In this document: positions 16,914 to 26,063 of the stretch, piece by piece
Layout of the letters: every line of letters starts with the position of its first letter
How positions within the stretch are numbered: the stretch's first letter is position 1
Source: Hellea sp964472905
Lineage (GTDB): Bacteria > Pseudomonadota > Alphaproteobacteria > Caulobacterales > Maricaulaceae
NCBI GenBank assembly: GCA_964472905.1
Contig: CAYYMI010000002.1
Coordinates: forward strand, 12,927-76,926
Direction of reading: 5' to 3'
Length of the DNA stretch: 64,000 nucleotides
The notes under the pieces: model-generated
Databases searched by the model: none
Told to the model about the DNA's origin: nothing
The model's input: only the letters and a program-made list of their open reading frames with translations
Translations under genes and position numbers: made by a program

Positions 16914-17927
16914 ATGGCTATGCGAATTGGCATTAACGGCTTTGGCCGGATTGGCCGCCTTGTGGCACGCGCTATCTCTGAATATGACATGAAAGACGTT
17001 GAGCTTGTCGCGATTAACTCGCCGGGCAAAGCCGAAACATCGGCGCATTTATTGCGCTATGATTCCGTTCACGGACGTTTTGAGGCTGAGGTCAAAGAAG
17101 GCGATGGTTTTATTGATTTTGGCCGCGGGAAAGTCCGGATGAGCCATGAACGTGACCCTGCCAAAATTGCGTGGGGCGATCTGGACGTTGATGTTGTCAT
17201 GGAATGTACAGGTATTTTTCGGTCAAAAGAAAAGGTCCAGCCTCATTTTGATGCTGGCGCAAAATCCGTTCTCATCTCTGCCCCAGGCGACGGCGTGGAC
17301 AAAACAATTGTCTACGGCGTTAATCATGACGTTTTAACCAAGTCTGATACCGTGGTGTCTTGCGCCTCTTGCACAACCAATTGCTTAGCTCCTGTTGCCA
17401 AGGTCATTATGAAAGCCGTTGGTATTCGGCGCGGATTTATGACAACAGTGCATAGCTATACCCAAGATCAACGCATTTTGGATAATTCGCACAAAGACCT
17501 CTACCGCGCGCGAGCGGCGGGCCTCAATATGATCCCGACCAGTACAGGCGCGGCCAAAGCGGTTGGATTGGTTATTCCTGAGCTATCTGGCCTTTTATCC
17601 GGCTCTGCCGTCCGTGTCCCAACAGCCAATGTGTCTATGGTCGACTTAGCCTTTCAACCTGAGTTTCAAACAACAGCAGCAGACTTAAACGCTATTATGG
17701 CGCAAGCCGCGGACGGCCCTATGAAAGGGGTGCTGCGCTATAGTGATGAACCCCTCGTGAGTTCCGATTTAAATCATGACCCTCATTCCGCTATTTTTGC
17801 AGCTCCGCTCACCAAGGTGATTGATGGGCATCTTGTAAAGATTATTGCATGGTATGATAATGAGTGGGGTTTTGCGAATCGCATGATTGATGTAGCTCGA
17901 ACAATGCATAAGAAAATTGGAGCCTAA
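16914..17927 (+). CDS. gap: glyceraldehyde-3-phosphate dehydrogenase
   Basis: GAPDH interconverts glyceraldehyde-3-phosphate and 1,3-bisphosphoglycerate with NAD(P). The 337-residue protein has INGFGRIGRL, the active-site Cys153 in SCASCTTNC, the catalytic His in TTVHSYTQDQ and SWYDNEWG-like AWYDNEWGF at the C-terminus. At residue 36, after VAIN, a Ser stands where NAD-specific enzymes usually have an Asp that holds the adenine ribose, so NADP use is possible. GGAG lies about five bases before the ATG. First gene of a gap-pgk-aldolase operon. Confidence 0.95.
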   Translation: MAMRIGINGFGRIGRLVARAISEYDMKDVELVAINSPGKAETSAHLLRYDSVHGRFEAEVKEGDGFIDFGRGKVRMSHERDPAKIAWGDLDVDVVMECTGIFRSKEKVQPHFDAGAKSVLISAPGDGVDKTIVYGVNHDVLTKSDTVVSCASCTTNCLAPVAKVIMKAVGIRRGFMTTVHSYTQDQRILDNSHKDLYRARAAGLNMIPTSTGAAKAVGLVIPELSGLLSGSAVRVPTANVSMVDLAFQPEFQTTAADLNAIMAQAADGPMKGVLRYSDEPLVSSDLNHDPHSAIFAAPLTKVIDGHLVKIIAWYDNEWGFANRMIDVARTMHKKIGA

Positions 17928-17930
17928 GGC

Positions 17931-19127
17931 ATGAAATTTCGCCGTCTCGAAGACGCTGTCAAAAAGAAAAACAGCCTCAAAGGTAAAACGGCCCTCGTGC
18001 GCGTCGACTTTAATGTCCCGCGCAATAAAGATGGGTCGATATCCGATGATACGCGCCTGCAAGCCTCAATCCCAACAATTAAGGCCCTGCAAAAGGGCGG
18101 GGCTAAAATTGTACTTCTGTCTCATTATGGCCGCCCCAAAGGAAAACCCGACCCTGATCTATCCTTAAACTTTATCGTCCCTGCCCTTGTCGAGGCTTTG
18201 GATGATGAAGTCAGTTTTAGTGAAAAGCTATCCGAACCTTTGATTTCAACCATGGAACCCGGTGAAGTCCTGCTGATTGAAAATACACGATTTACAGATA
18301 TGGAAACCAGCGGTGATCGGGGCATGGCGGAATATTTAGCCAAGCATGGCGACCTCTTTGTGATGGACGCTTTTTCTGCGGCTCACCGCAACCATGCATC
18401 CAGCGCCGTTGTCGGTGAAATCCTGCCCTCTTATGCTGGGCTGTCTATGGAGCGTGAGCTCGATCACATTTCACAGGTCTTGGATAATCCCAAAAAACCT
18501 GTCATGGGCGTTGTAGGCGGAGCCAAAGTCTCCTCAAAAATTGACCTGCTTAAAAGCCTCGTCTCTAAACTTGATATCCTCGCCATTGGCGGCGGCATGG
18601 CTAATACGTTTCTTTATGCTCAGGGACATAATGTGGCGGCTTCACTTTGTGAAAAAGACCTCAAAGACACAGCCTTAGATATTTTAAAGGCGGCCAAAAA
18701 AGCGAAATGTAAAATCTTACTGCCCGTCGACGTTATTACCGCCAAGGAATTTGCGGCCAATGCCAAACATAAACAATGCGGGCTCGATGATGTTAAAGGC
18801 AAAGATATGATACTCGATTGCGGAACGGCAACCGTTGAAGCTTTGATGGACGCCATGGATTCAGCAAAAACCCTGATATGGAATGGCCCGCTCGGCGCAT
18901 TTGAAATGAGTCCATTTGATACATCCACTGTTGAAGCCGCTAAATATGCGGCTAAGCTGACAAAAGCTGGAAAGCTCATTTCTGTTGCGGGCGGCGGGGA
19001 TACAGTTGCGGCGCTCAAACATGCCGATGCCGCTGAAGACTTCACCTTTGTCAGCACGGCTGGCGGAGCCTTTCTGGAATGGATGGAAGGCAAACCTCTT
19101 CCTGGCGTAGAAATTTTAAAAATATAA
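17931..19127 (+). CDS. pgk: phosphoglycerate kinase
   Basis: Pgk transfers the acyl phosphate of 1,3-bisphosphoglycerate to ADP. The 398-residue, full-length protein has the substrate motifs VRVDFNVP, LSHYGRPKG, ENTRF, and the nucleotide-binding GVVGGAKVSSKI, IGGGMANTFL, WNGPLGAFE and SVAGGGDTVAAL. Only three bases separate it from gap, and the aldolase start follows 14 bases after its stop, so the three enzymes form a lower glycolysis/gluconeogenesis or Calvin-type unit. AHRNHAS is the conserved hinge-side motif. Confidence 0.96.
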   Translation: MKFRRLEDAVKKKNSLKGKTALVRVDFNVPRNKDGSISDDTRLQASIPTIKALQKGGAKIVLLSHYGRPKGKPDPDLSLNFIVPALVEALDDEVSFSEKLSEPLISTMEPGEVLLIENTRFTDMETSGDRGMAEYLAKHGDLFVMDAFSAAHRNHASSAVVGEILPSYAGLSMERELDHISQVLDNPKKPVMGVVGGAKVSSKIDLLKSLVSKLDILAIGGGMANTFLYAQGHNVAASLCEKDLKDTALDILKAAKKAKCKILLPVDVITAKEFAANAKHKQCGLDDVKGKDMILDCGTATVEALMDAMDSAKTLIWNGPLGAFEMSPFDTSTVEAAKYAAKLTKAGKLISVAGGGDTVAALKHADAAEDFTFVSTAGGAFLEWMEGKPLPGVEILKI

Positions 19128-19141
19128 ACGAGGACATACTC

Positions 19142-20188
19142 ATGGACATTCAAGCCCTCAACGACATTGCCGTTAAAATGGTAACTCCTGGACAAGGGAT
19201 ACTGGCCGCAGACGAGTCGACTGGCACAATCGGCAAACGCTTTGATTCAATCAAAACGGAAAGCACATTTGAAAAACGCCGCGATTGGCGTGAAATGTTA
19301 TTTCGCACAGACAAAGCGATGAGCGACCATATTTCAGGGGTCATCCTTTATGATGAGACCATTCGTCAAGAGGCCAAGGACGGCACATCACTGGTTGATC
19401 TTATTACAGCCAATGACGCTATCCCGGGAATTAAAGTCGATATGGGCGCAAAGCCGCTGGCCGGACGTCCCGGCGAGACTATCACTGAAGGGCTCGACGG
19501 ATTACGTGACCGCCTTGCTGAATATTATGAATTAGGCGCGCGCTTTGCCAAATGGCGGGCTGTTATCGAAATCTCTCATCCTGATCAATATGTAGGCATG
19601 ACGCCGTCTGACGGCGCGATCAAAGCCAATAACCATGCGCTGGCCCGCTATGCTTCGCTTTGCCAAGAAGCCGGCATTGTTCCCATTGTTGAGCCTGAAG
19701 TCTTAATGGGCGGACATCATAATGTGGCGCGATGTCATGAGGTTACAGAACGTGTGCTTAACTCGCTTTTCACAGAGCTTTATGAACAAGGCGTCAAATT
19801 AGAAGGCACGATTTTAAAACCCAACATGGTCGTCGCAGGCCTGCGCTGTTCCATTCAGCCAAGCGTAGAAGAAGTGGCAGAGAGAACGATTAAAGTTCTT
19901 AAAGATACAGTCCCTGCCGCTATCCCCGGAATTGCATTCCTCTCTGGCGGACAGAAAAATGAAATCGCGACAGAGCACCTTAACATGATGAATAAAATTG
20001 GAGGGTTTCCTTGGAACCTAACTTATTCATATGGACGCGCGTTGCAACAATCCGCTTTATTTGCCTGGAAAGGTAAAGAGGAAAATTATGACGCCGCACA
20101 AGCGGCTTTTAATCACCGCGCTAAAATGAACGGTCTTGCCAGTCTGGGGACATGGACAGCTGAACAAGACGCCGCGTCAAACGCCTGA
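19142..20188 (+). CDS. fda: class I fructose-bisphosphate aldolase
   Basis: This 348-residue Schiff-base aldolase cleaves fructose-1,6-bisphosphate without a metal. Signatures of the eukaryote-like class I family are GILAADESTGTIGKRF near the N-terminus, IVPIVEPEVLMGG and the lysine of EGTILKPNMV, which forms the Schiff base, then IAFLSGGQ and WNLTYSYGRALQ. I chose the ATG at 19142 because GAGGA precedes it; an in-frame ATG at 19079 lies inside pgk. It closes the gap-pgk-aldolase operon. Confidence 0.95.
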   Translation: MDIQALNDIAVKMVTPGQGILAADESTGTIGKRFDSIKTESTFEKRRDWREMLFRTDKAMSDHISGVILYDETIRQEAKDGTSLVDLITANDAIPGIKVDMGAKPLAGRPGETITEGLDGLRDRLAEYYELGARFAKWRAVIEISHPDQYVGMTPSDGAIKANNHALARYASLCQEAGIVPIVEPEVLMGGHHNVARCHEVTERVLNSLFTELYEQGVKLEGTILKPNMVVAGLRCSIQPSVEEVAERTIKVLKDTVPAAIPGIAFLSGGQKNEIATEHLNMMNKIGGFPWNLTYSYGRALQQSALFAWKGKEENYDAAQAAFNHRAKMNGLASLGTWTAEQDAASNA

Positions 20189-20190
20189 TC

Positions 20191-20227
20191 AAAAAAACTA
20201 CCCTCCCTCGGTGAAACCGAGAGAGGG
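20191..20227 (-). terminator. rho-independent terminator read on the minus strand
   Basis: The stem CCCTCCCTCGGT (20201-20212) pairs with ACCGAGAGAGGG (20216-20227) around a GAA loop, with a single mismatch. On the minus strand it is followed by TAGTTTTTTT (20200-20191), giving a classic terminator for the metallo-beta-lactamase-fold gene at 20319-21260. On the plus strand the stem lies 12 bases past the aldolase stop but has no T-tract, so it would at most protect that transcript end. Confidence 0.75.
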
Positions 20228-20273
20228 CCGTCGATCGTAAAGCTTTCTAGTAGACCCCAATTGGGGGAGGGTA
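20199..20273. repeat. branched inverted repeat in the aldolase/lactamase-fold gap
   Basis: TACCCTCCC at 20199-20207 and GGGAGGGTA at 20265-20273 form a perfect 9-base inverted repeat. Inside are the terminator hairpin and a perfect 12-base palindrome, CCCCAATTGGGG at 20255-20266. The whole can fold as an outer stem with two arms, similar in plan (not in sequence) to the element at 4099-4251. The outer stem and the terminator stem share bases and so compete. Confidence 0.55.
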
Positions 20274-20318
20274 TCTACCCCACTTTACTTTCGCTTTTTT
20301 ACGCCCCAAAATTCTCCC

Positions 20319-21260
20319 CTATAAAGTCAGAGAGCGGTGCGCAAATTTGACCATATTTGTCGTATCTATAAAACTTGAAAAGCTCTCAAGATCCTTCAAC
20401 AGGTCTTTGTTCAAAATTTCCTCGAGGGTTGCGCCCTTCGATATCTCCGATTGTACACGATTTTGAATGGATTTCAACATCTCTTGTGTTTTTCTTAAAT
20501 CTGCTTTTACAGCAAGAGGCCCATGACCGGGGATTATTGTTGTTTCATCATTAACAAGCGATAAAGCTGTCTCGTGCGCCGCAATCATACCTTGAAGGCT
20601 CCCGCCGCCATCTATGTCGATATAGGGAAACATTCCGTTGAAGAAGTTATCACCCATATGGAGCACATTCGCTTCTTTGAAATAGATAATACTATCGCCA
20701 TCAGTATGAGCGTTCGGCGTGTATATTATGGACACGGTTTGCCCGTTAAAATGAAGTGTCGCCTTATCTGAAAATGTCAAAGTAGGCCATAAAGATGGAT
20801 CCGTAGCTTTCACCGTGCGGCCAAAAGCTTTGTTTTCAAAGGTCAATCCCATACGCTTTCGCACATTTTCATGTGCCATAATCGTTGCGCCCGCTTCTTT
20901 CATTTGCGCGTTCGCCCCAGCGTGATCTCCATGATAATGAGTATTCACAACATAGCGAATAGGTTGGTCTGTAATCCCTTTAATCTGGCTAATGATTTGA
21001 TCAGCAAATCGCGCGAATTTATCATCAATGACAAAGACGCCGTCCTCTCCAACTGAGACGCCTATATTACCGCCTGGTCCGAGCAGCATATACATGCCCT
21101 CCCCTATTTTCTGCGTCGTAATATCTTGTTTTGGCGCCTGGGTTTGCGCTGTTTTTGTCTCTTTAGCCGATTCTTTGTTTTGAGCCACCGCCGTGCTCGT
21201 CTGGGCACCACAGGCCGTTAGCATGAAAAGGGCTGAGCCCAATATCAATTTCCGTATCAT
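20319..21260 (-). CDS. metallo-beta-lactamase-fold lipoprotein hydrolase
   Basis: The 313-residue product starts with a lipoprotein signal (MIRKLILGSALFMLTACG, lipobox LTAC) followed by an Ala/Thr/Gln/Lys-rich linker. The catalytic domain has the zinc motif NTHYHGDHAGAN, a second site HTDGDS with the His of NAHTD, GDNFF and IPGHGP. This is an MBL-fold hydrolase anchored to the envelope. The substrate is unknown; resemblance is to SoxH/quinoprotein-relay type proteins rather than to proven antibiotic-hydrolysing enzymes. It ends at the minus-strand terminator. Confidence 0.82.
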   Translation of the reverse strand: MIRKLILGSALFMLTACGAQTSTAVAQNKESAKETKTAQTQAPKQDITTQKIGEGMYMLLGPGGNIGVSVGEDGVFVIDDKFARFADQIISQIKGITDQPIRYVVNTHYHGDHAGANAQMKEAGATIMAHENVRKRMGLTFENKAFGRTVKATDPSLWPTLTFSDKATLHFNGQTVSIIYTPNAHTDGDSIIYFKEANVLHMGDNFFNGMFPYIDIDGGGSLQGMIAAHETALSLVNDETTIIPGHGPLAVKADLRKTQEMLKSIQNRVQSEISKGATLEEILNKDLLKDLESFSSFIDTTNMVKFAHRSLTL

Positions 21261-21277
21261 ATCTCTCTCTCCATTAT

Positions 21278-22288
21278 TCAGGAGGCTTTTGAAAAACTAG
21301 CTCCTGGGGGCAATACACGGTCTGGATAAGCATGTCCGTCAACCATCGCCCGTATATTAATTAATACCTTTTCGCCCATTTCACGGCGACTTTCATAAGT
21401 CGCAGACCCGATATGCGGCGCAAGGATAACATTTGGCAAATCCATCAAATCAGGATGTACTTGCGGCTCGTTTTCATAAACATCTAACCCTGCTCCGCCC
21501 AAATCACCTTTGGATAAAGCTTTCGCGAGCGCAGCTTCGTCAATCACTTCGCCGCGCGAGGTATTCACAATATAGCTATGGCTAGACATAAGCTTGAGAC
21601 GCTCTTCATTGATCATATGGAAAGTGTGCGGCGTGTTGGGACAATTAATTGACAGGATATCAATAGCTGTCAACATCGCGTCTAATTCTGGCCAATAGGT
21701 GGCATCTAATTCTTCTTCAATGACGGCAGGGGCGCGCCGGCGATTATGATAATGAACATCTAGGCCGAAAGCATGCGCGCGGCGGGCAACAGCTTGGCCA
21801 ATACGCCCCATTCCGATAATACCTAATTTTTTACCGCCAACCCTATGACCCAGCATGAATGTCGGGCTCCAGCCCTTAAAGTTTCCTTCGCGTGTTCGGC
21901 GGTCGCCTTCGACCAAACGGCGCGGAACCGCCAGTATCAAAGCCATCGTCAAATCGGCTGTATCTTCCGTCAAAACACTCGGCGTATTGGTCACCATAAT
22001 CCCGCGCTTATGCGCGGCGGCGACATCAATATGATCGGTTCCAGCTCCGAAATTGGCAATTAATTTTAAATCCGTCGCGGCGTTAATGACCTCGGCATCA
22101 ATATTATCCGTCACAGTCGGCACCAAAACATCACAGTTTTTAACAGCGGCTTTAAGCTCAGCTTGGCTCATCGCGATATCTGTTTCCCGTAATGTCGTTG
22201 TAAAAAGATCGTCCATGCGCGCTTCAATGTCTTCAGGTAAGCGGCGGGTAACAATAACACGAGGGTTTAAGACTGACTGTTTGACCAT
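21278..22288 (-). CDS. D-isomer-specific 2-hydroxyacid dehydrogenase (glyoxylate/hydroxypyruvate reductase-like)
   Basis: This NAD(P)-dependent oxidoreductase of about 336 residues shows the Rossmann motif GMGRIGQAV and the catalytic triad of the family: Arg in NTSRGEVID, Glu in ENEPQ and His in APHIGSAT. The residues after the glycine loop (HYHNRRR) include Arg, which favours NADPH. Glyoxylate/hydroxypyruvate reductase is the most likely activity. The ATG at 22288 is preferred over the GTG at 22300 four codons upstream, but neither has a clear ribosome-binding site. Confidence 0.85.
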   Translation of the reverse strand: MVKQSVLNPRVIVTRRLPEDIEARMDDLFTTTLRETDIAMSQAELKAAVKNCDVLVPTVTDNIDAEVINAATDLKLIANFGAGTDHIDVAAAHKRGIMVTNTPSVLTEDTADLTMALILAVPRRLVEGDRRTREGNFKGWSPTFMLGHRVGGKKLGIIGMGRIGQAVARRAHAFGLDVHYHNRRRAPAVIEEELDATYWPELDAMLTAIDILSINCPNTPHTFHMINEERLKLMSSHSYIVNTSRGEVIDEAALAKALSKGDLGGAGLDVYENEPQVHPDLMDLPNVILAPHIGSATYESRREMGEKVLINIRAMVDGHAYPDRVLPPGASFSKAS

Positions 22289-22390
22289 GCCATAATACAC
22301 GCTTTTTTACCTATTTTAGCAAGACCCAAGCCTATAATTTTACGCAAATATTTACCTTTGCTTTAGGCCTTACCCGCAAGAACGTGTTGG

Positions 22391-22945
22391 ATGAGACACT
22401 TAAACCTTATATGCGCGGCAATTCTATTATCTTTTGGATATAGTCCTGCTCTATCTGCACAAGACAATATTCGCCGTGTTGTCGAGGATGTTCCGTCTCT
22501 TAAAAATATCTACAAGGTATCTTCGACTAAAACGCCGTCTGGCTTTCCCGTACCGCGTTATGTCAGTCTTAAAGTGGGTCAGGTCAATGGGCGCACAGGC
22601 CCTTCCCGTCAACATCCCATTGCATGGCGATATCAACGAAGAGGCTTACCTTTGGTCGTTGTGGCTGAAACAGATATGTGGCGTAAAGTCAGAGACGTGC
22701 ACGGAGATGAAAGTTGGATACATAAACCCGCCATTTCTGGTGAACGCCGGGTTTTAATATTAGAAGACGCCCTGCTGCGGTCTAAACCCAGAGACAATGC
22801 AAAAATCAAGGCTAGCATTGACCAGAACGCCCTTATGACGCTCATTGAATGCAATGATACGCAATGGTGTTCCGTTCAATCAGATGGAGGCCTTAAAGGA
22901 TGGACCCCCATGCGTAAGCTTTGGGGCGCCCATAAACTCTATTAG
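22391..22945 (+). CDS. secreted SH3-domain protein (DUF1058-type)
   Basis: The 184-residue product has a signal peptide (MRHLNLICAAILLSFGY, cleavage near LSA) and then two bacterial SH3-like repeats. The first (YVSLKVGQVNGRTGPSR, then GLPLVVVAET and MWRKVRDVHGDESWI) matches alphaproteobacterial SH3 domains that bind peptidoglycan; the second follows from VLILEDALLRSKP to GWTP. It probably acts in the periplasm. Its stop overlaps by a few bases the 3' end of mtnP, which runs toward it. Confidence 0.8.
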   Translation: MRHLNLICAAILLSFGYSPALSAQDNIRRVVEDVPSLKNIYKVSSTKTPSGFPVPRYVSLKVGQVNGRTGPSRQHPIAWRYQRRGLPLVVVAETDMWRKVRDVHGDESWIHKPAISGERRVLILEDALLRSKPRDNAKIKASIDQNALMTLIECNDTQWCSVQSDGGLKGWTPMRKLWGAHKLY

Positions 22946-23826
22946 CTCTTTCCTAACGCCCGTCCTGCCACGGCATCCAGTTTAGCTAGTAATTTTGGAT
23001 CGCGGGCCTCAGGCGCTGTTATAAGCGCAACATCAAGATTAGTTTCAATCCCTTGAGACCCATTTGTTCGCGCGCCTTCGGCTTTCAAAATTTTGATCAT
23101 TTCTTTAACGGTATTACTGGCCTTACTGGCGTTTTCCATCAAGACGGCGATGACAGCGGCAACATCAACATTCCCGTGGCCTTCATGCCAACAATCATAA
23201 TCCGTGACCATCGCTACAGTGGCGTAAGGTAGCTCAGCCTCGCGCGCGAGTTTAGCTTCTGGCATATTCGTCATGCCGATCACGTCACAGCCCCAAGCCC
23301 TGTACATATGGCTTTCAGCTTTGGTGGAGAATTGTGGCCCCTCCATCGCGAGATAAGTGCCGCCTTGGTGAACGGTGGCCCCTGCCTTACGCGCCGCCTT
23401 TACGGCAAAACCTGCCAATCTATCACAGACAGGGTCAGCCACAGACACATGGGCAACCATGCCTTTGCCAAAGAAGCTTTTTTCACGCTTAAATGTACGG
23501 TCAATAAACTGATCAATGACAACAAAATCCCCCGGCGGGTAAGGTTCTTTCAAAGAGCCAACAGCTGATAGCGATAATAAATCCGTGCACCCTGCCCGTT
23601 TCATGGCGTCTATATTGGCCCGGTAATTCACATCAGATGGGATCAAAGGATGGCCGCGTCCATGGCGCGGTAAAAAGCGTAGTTTTATCCCATCTAGCTG
23701 TGCAAAAAGAATATCATCTGAAGGCATGCCCCAAGGCGTCTCTATGGAAATCCATTCAGGCTTTTCTAGTCCCTCGATCTCATAAAGACCGGAGCCTCCA
23801 ATTATCCCTAAAACCCATTCGGACAT
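22942..23826 (-). CDS. mtnP: S-methyl-5'-thioadenosine phosphorylase
   Basis: MtnP phosphorolyses methylthioadenosine from polyamine synthesis to adenine and methylthioribose-1-phosphate. The 294-residue protein has the phosphorylase signatures IIGGSGLYEI, RHGRGH, ALSAVGSL-like LSAVGSLKE, TYLAMEGPQFST and IGMTNMPEAKLAREAELPYA, with TDYDCW near the purine site. The ATG at 23826 is chosen because GAGG precedes it, nine codons inside the longest frame. It lies downstream of petABC but behind a terminator. Confidence 0.93.
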   Translation of the reverse strand: MSEWVLGIIGGSGLYEIEGLEKPEWISIETPWGMPSDDILFAQLDGIKLRFLPRHGRGHPLIPSDVNYRANIDAMKRAGCTDLLSLSAVGSLKEPYPPGDFVVIDQFIDRTFKREKSFFGKGMVAHVSVADPVCDRLAGFAVKAARKAGATVHQGGTYLAMEGPQFSTKAESHMYRAWGCDVIGMTNMPEAKLAREAELPYATVAMVTDYDCWHEGHGNVDVAAVIAVLMENASKASNTVKEMIKILKAEGARTNGSQGIETNLDVALITAPEARDPKLLAKLDAVAGRALGKS

Positions 23827-23854
23827 AACCACCTCTTTCTTTACGCTCAACATA

Positions 23855-23890
23855 CAAAAAAAACCGCCTCAGCGTAAGTGGGCGGTTTTA
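23855..23890 (-). terminator. terminator after the cytochrome bc1 operon
   Basis: AAACCGCC (23861-23868) and GGCGGTTT (23881-23888) form an 8-base stem with a 12-base loop. On the minus strand the stem runs straight into eight T residues (23861-23854), so it ends the petA-petB-petC transcript about 50 bases past the petC stop. On the plus strand it is followed by TTTAAATTTA and could also stop plus-strand readthrough. Confidence 0.8.
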
Positions 23891-23937
23891 AATTTATTGT
23901 GAGCCGCGCATTTTTTGCACAGCAAAATTTGCACTCA

Positions 23938-24756
23938 TTAATGATCAACGTCTTTCCAGACACGCTTATATGAGAACCAAAGCAGTATCGCCAGAATTGA
24001 TAGATACAGCATCGTCATCATGCCCGCGCCTTTACGCTGCTCCATTTTTGGATCAGCAGACCATGCGAGAAACTCTGTTACATCGGCGGCCATCTGTTTG
24101 ACAGTCGCCGGTGTTCCGTCCGCATACTCTATTAATTCATCTGATAAAGGCGGCGCCATAGCAATTTTGCCGCCATCCATAACAGGATTATCATAAAGTC
24201 CGGCGACAGGTTGAGCGTCTACATCATAAGCAATAAGAAGATTATACAAGTAATCTGCACCTCCATTACGCGCTGCAACAATTACGGAAAGATCTGGCGG
24301 AAGACCGCCACCATTACTCGCACGAGCCGCCGCTTCATTGGGATAGATTGGCGGAAACTTATCTGCGGGTATACCGGGTCTGTCAGTGACGTCCCCTGTT
24401 TCTCCATCAATATCCTCAACCGTCCAATCGGCTGCAAAGTTCTTCACATAAGGATTATCATTGGGGTTTGGGTAATTCTCGTCATGAAACGGCGCGCCTT
24501 TATCGCCTAAATGACGGAAGGACAGATGTTTAAGTTGGTGACAGCTGGCGCAAACCTCACGGTAGACCTGATAACCGCGCTGCGTTGCGGCATGATCATA
24601 TGTGCCAAGAGCGCCATTAAAATGCCAATGCTTGTGCACCATTTTATAATCGCCAGTGCCGCCGCCCGCTGCGTAAGCCAGCGTTGAAACCGCCGCGACA
24701 ACAATAGCTGTTCCCGCAAAAAACACTTTTTTCATATTCATTGTACCTAAGGCCAT
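23938..24756 (-). CDS. petC: cytochrome c1 of the bc1 complex
   Basis: Cytochrome c1 takes electrons from the Rieske protein and passes them to soluble or membrane cytochrome c. The 272-residue product has a cleaved signal peptide (MKKVFFAGTAIVVAAVSTLAYA part), heme-binding CASCH, the GGGLPPDLSVIV segment, a candidate axial Met in the MAADV/DPKM region and a C-terminal anchor (MLYLSILAILLWFSYKRVW). AGGAGGG just before the ATG at 24756 fixes the start; the open frame continues 29 codons into petB. Last gene of petABC. Confidence 0.94.
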   Translation of the reverse strand: MALGTMNMKKVFFAGTAIVVAAVSTLAYAAGGGTGDYKMVHKHWHFNGALGTYDHAATQRGYQVYREVCASCHQLKHLSFRHLGDKGAPFHDENYPNPNDNPYVKNFAADWTVEDIDGETGDVTDRPGIPADKFPPIYPNEAAARASNGGGLPPDLSVIVAARNGGADYLYNLLIAYDVDAQPVAGLYDNPVMDGGKIAMAPPLSDELIEYADGTPATVKQMAADVTEFLAWSADPKMEQRKGAGMMTMLYLSILAILLWFSYKRVWKDVDH

Positions 24757-24766
24757 ATCTGCCCTC

Positions 24767-26062
24767 CTATTCAGCAGGGCTGTGGGCTGTGTCACCCAAG
24801 ACAGCTTTGGTAATCGAATCTGGCCGTTTGAGCGGTTTTTCAACCAATCCTAAAATGGGTAAAATGGCCAAGAAATAGGCAAAATAATAAAATGTTGCGA
24901 TGCGTGAGAGCCACGTAAAGTTCAATCCAATGGCTTTACCAGATTCGTCTGCGCCAAAACTCAAGAAAGGCACCATATTATCTGGCGTTTCTTTACCACA
25001 CCACCCAAGGATGAAGCAGAAGAACACGAAAATCCAGAAGAACCATTTCGCCACTGGGCGGAAGCGCGTCGAGCGCACTTTTGACGTATCCAGCCATGGC
25101 AGTACAAAGAGTACAACAATCGCGCCGAGCATTAAAAGGATACCCATGAGCTTGTCAGGGACAGCACGCAAAATCGCATAGAAGGGTAAGAAATACCACT
25201 CCGGCACAATATGCGGCGGCGTTTTAAGCGCGTCAGCTTCGATATAATTATCCGCATGTCCCAGCGCATCTGGCTGATAGAAAACGAAGAAGGCAAAGAT
25301 CAGCATAAAGACCACCATCGCAAAGCCGTCTTTGACGGTGTAATAAGGGTGGAAACTTAGCGTATCTTTCTTCGTTTTCTCTGTAATCCCAATCGGATTA
25401 TTTTGCCCGACATGATGTAAGGCCCAAAGATGAAGCCCGACAAGCCCTGCAATAACAAAGGGCAGCAGGTAATGCAGCGCAAAGAAACGGTTAAGAGTCG
25501 CATTATCAACGGCATATCCGCCAAGGAGCCACTGCTGTAAGCTCTCGCCCACCACAGGCACCGCGCCAAAGAAGCCCGTAATCACGGTCGCGCCCCAGAA
25601 AGACATTTGTCCCCATGGCAAGGTATAGCCTAAAAAGCCTGTCGCCATCATAATGAGGTAAATTAGGCACCCGATAATCCAGAGAACTTCGCGGGGGGCC
25701 TTATAGGAGCCATAATAAAGCCCTCTAAACATATGCACATAGACGGCAAGGAAGAACATCGACGCGCCGACAGCATGCATGGGCTGAATAAGCCAGCCAA
25801 AAGGCACATCACGGCGAATACGCTGAACAGATTCAAAGGCCATATCCACATGCGGGACATAATGCATGGCCAAAATGATGCCTGTAATAATCTGAGAAGC
25901 GAGACACATCGTTAAGATGCCGCCAAAGGTGTACCAATAATTCAGGTTCCGCGGCGACGGATAAGTCATAAAATCTGCGCCCATGCGGACAATCGGCAAA
26001 CGCTGATCCATCCACTTGGTTGCGGCGTATTTAGGTTCGTAAGTTGAAGGGTGTCCTGACAT
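24767..26062 (-). CDS. petB: cytochrome b of the bc1 complex
   Basis: This 431-residue, eight-helix membrane protein carries hemes bL and bH and both quinone sites. Visible hallmarks include the paired heme His residues (AMHYVPH, MHAVGASMFFLAVYVHMFRG, FFALHYLLPF and GLHLWALHHVG), the Qo-site PEWYFLPFYAILR and GYTLPWGQMSFWGATVIT. It starts one base after the Rieske stop and ends ten bases before petC, so all three are one transcript. Confidence 0.96.
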   Translation of the reverse strand: MSGHPSTYEPKYAATKWMDQRLPIVRMGADFMTYPSPRNLNYWYTFGGILTMCLASQIITGIILAMHYVPHVDMAFESVQRIRRDVPFGWLIQPMHAVGASMFFLAVYVHMFRGLYYGSYKAPREVLWIIGCLIYLIMMATGFLGYTLPWGQMSFWGATVITGFFGAVPVVGESLQQWLLGGYAVDNATLNRFFALHYLLPFVIAGLVGLHLWALHHVGQNNPIGITEKTKKDTLSFHPYYTVKDGFAMVVFMLIFAFFVFYQPDALGHADNYIEADALKTPPHIVPEWYFLPFYAILRAVPDKLMGILLMLGAIVVLFVLPWLDTSKVRSTRFRPVAKWFFWIFVFFCFILGWCGKETPDNMVPFLSFGADESGKAIGLNFTWLSRIATFYYFAYFLAILPILGLVEKPLKRPDSITKAVLGDTAHSPAE

Positions 26063-26063
26063 A

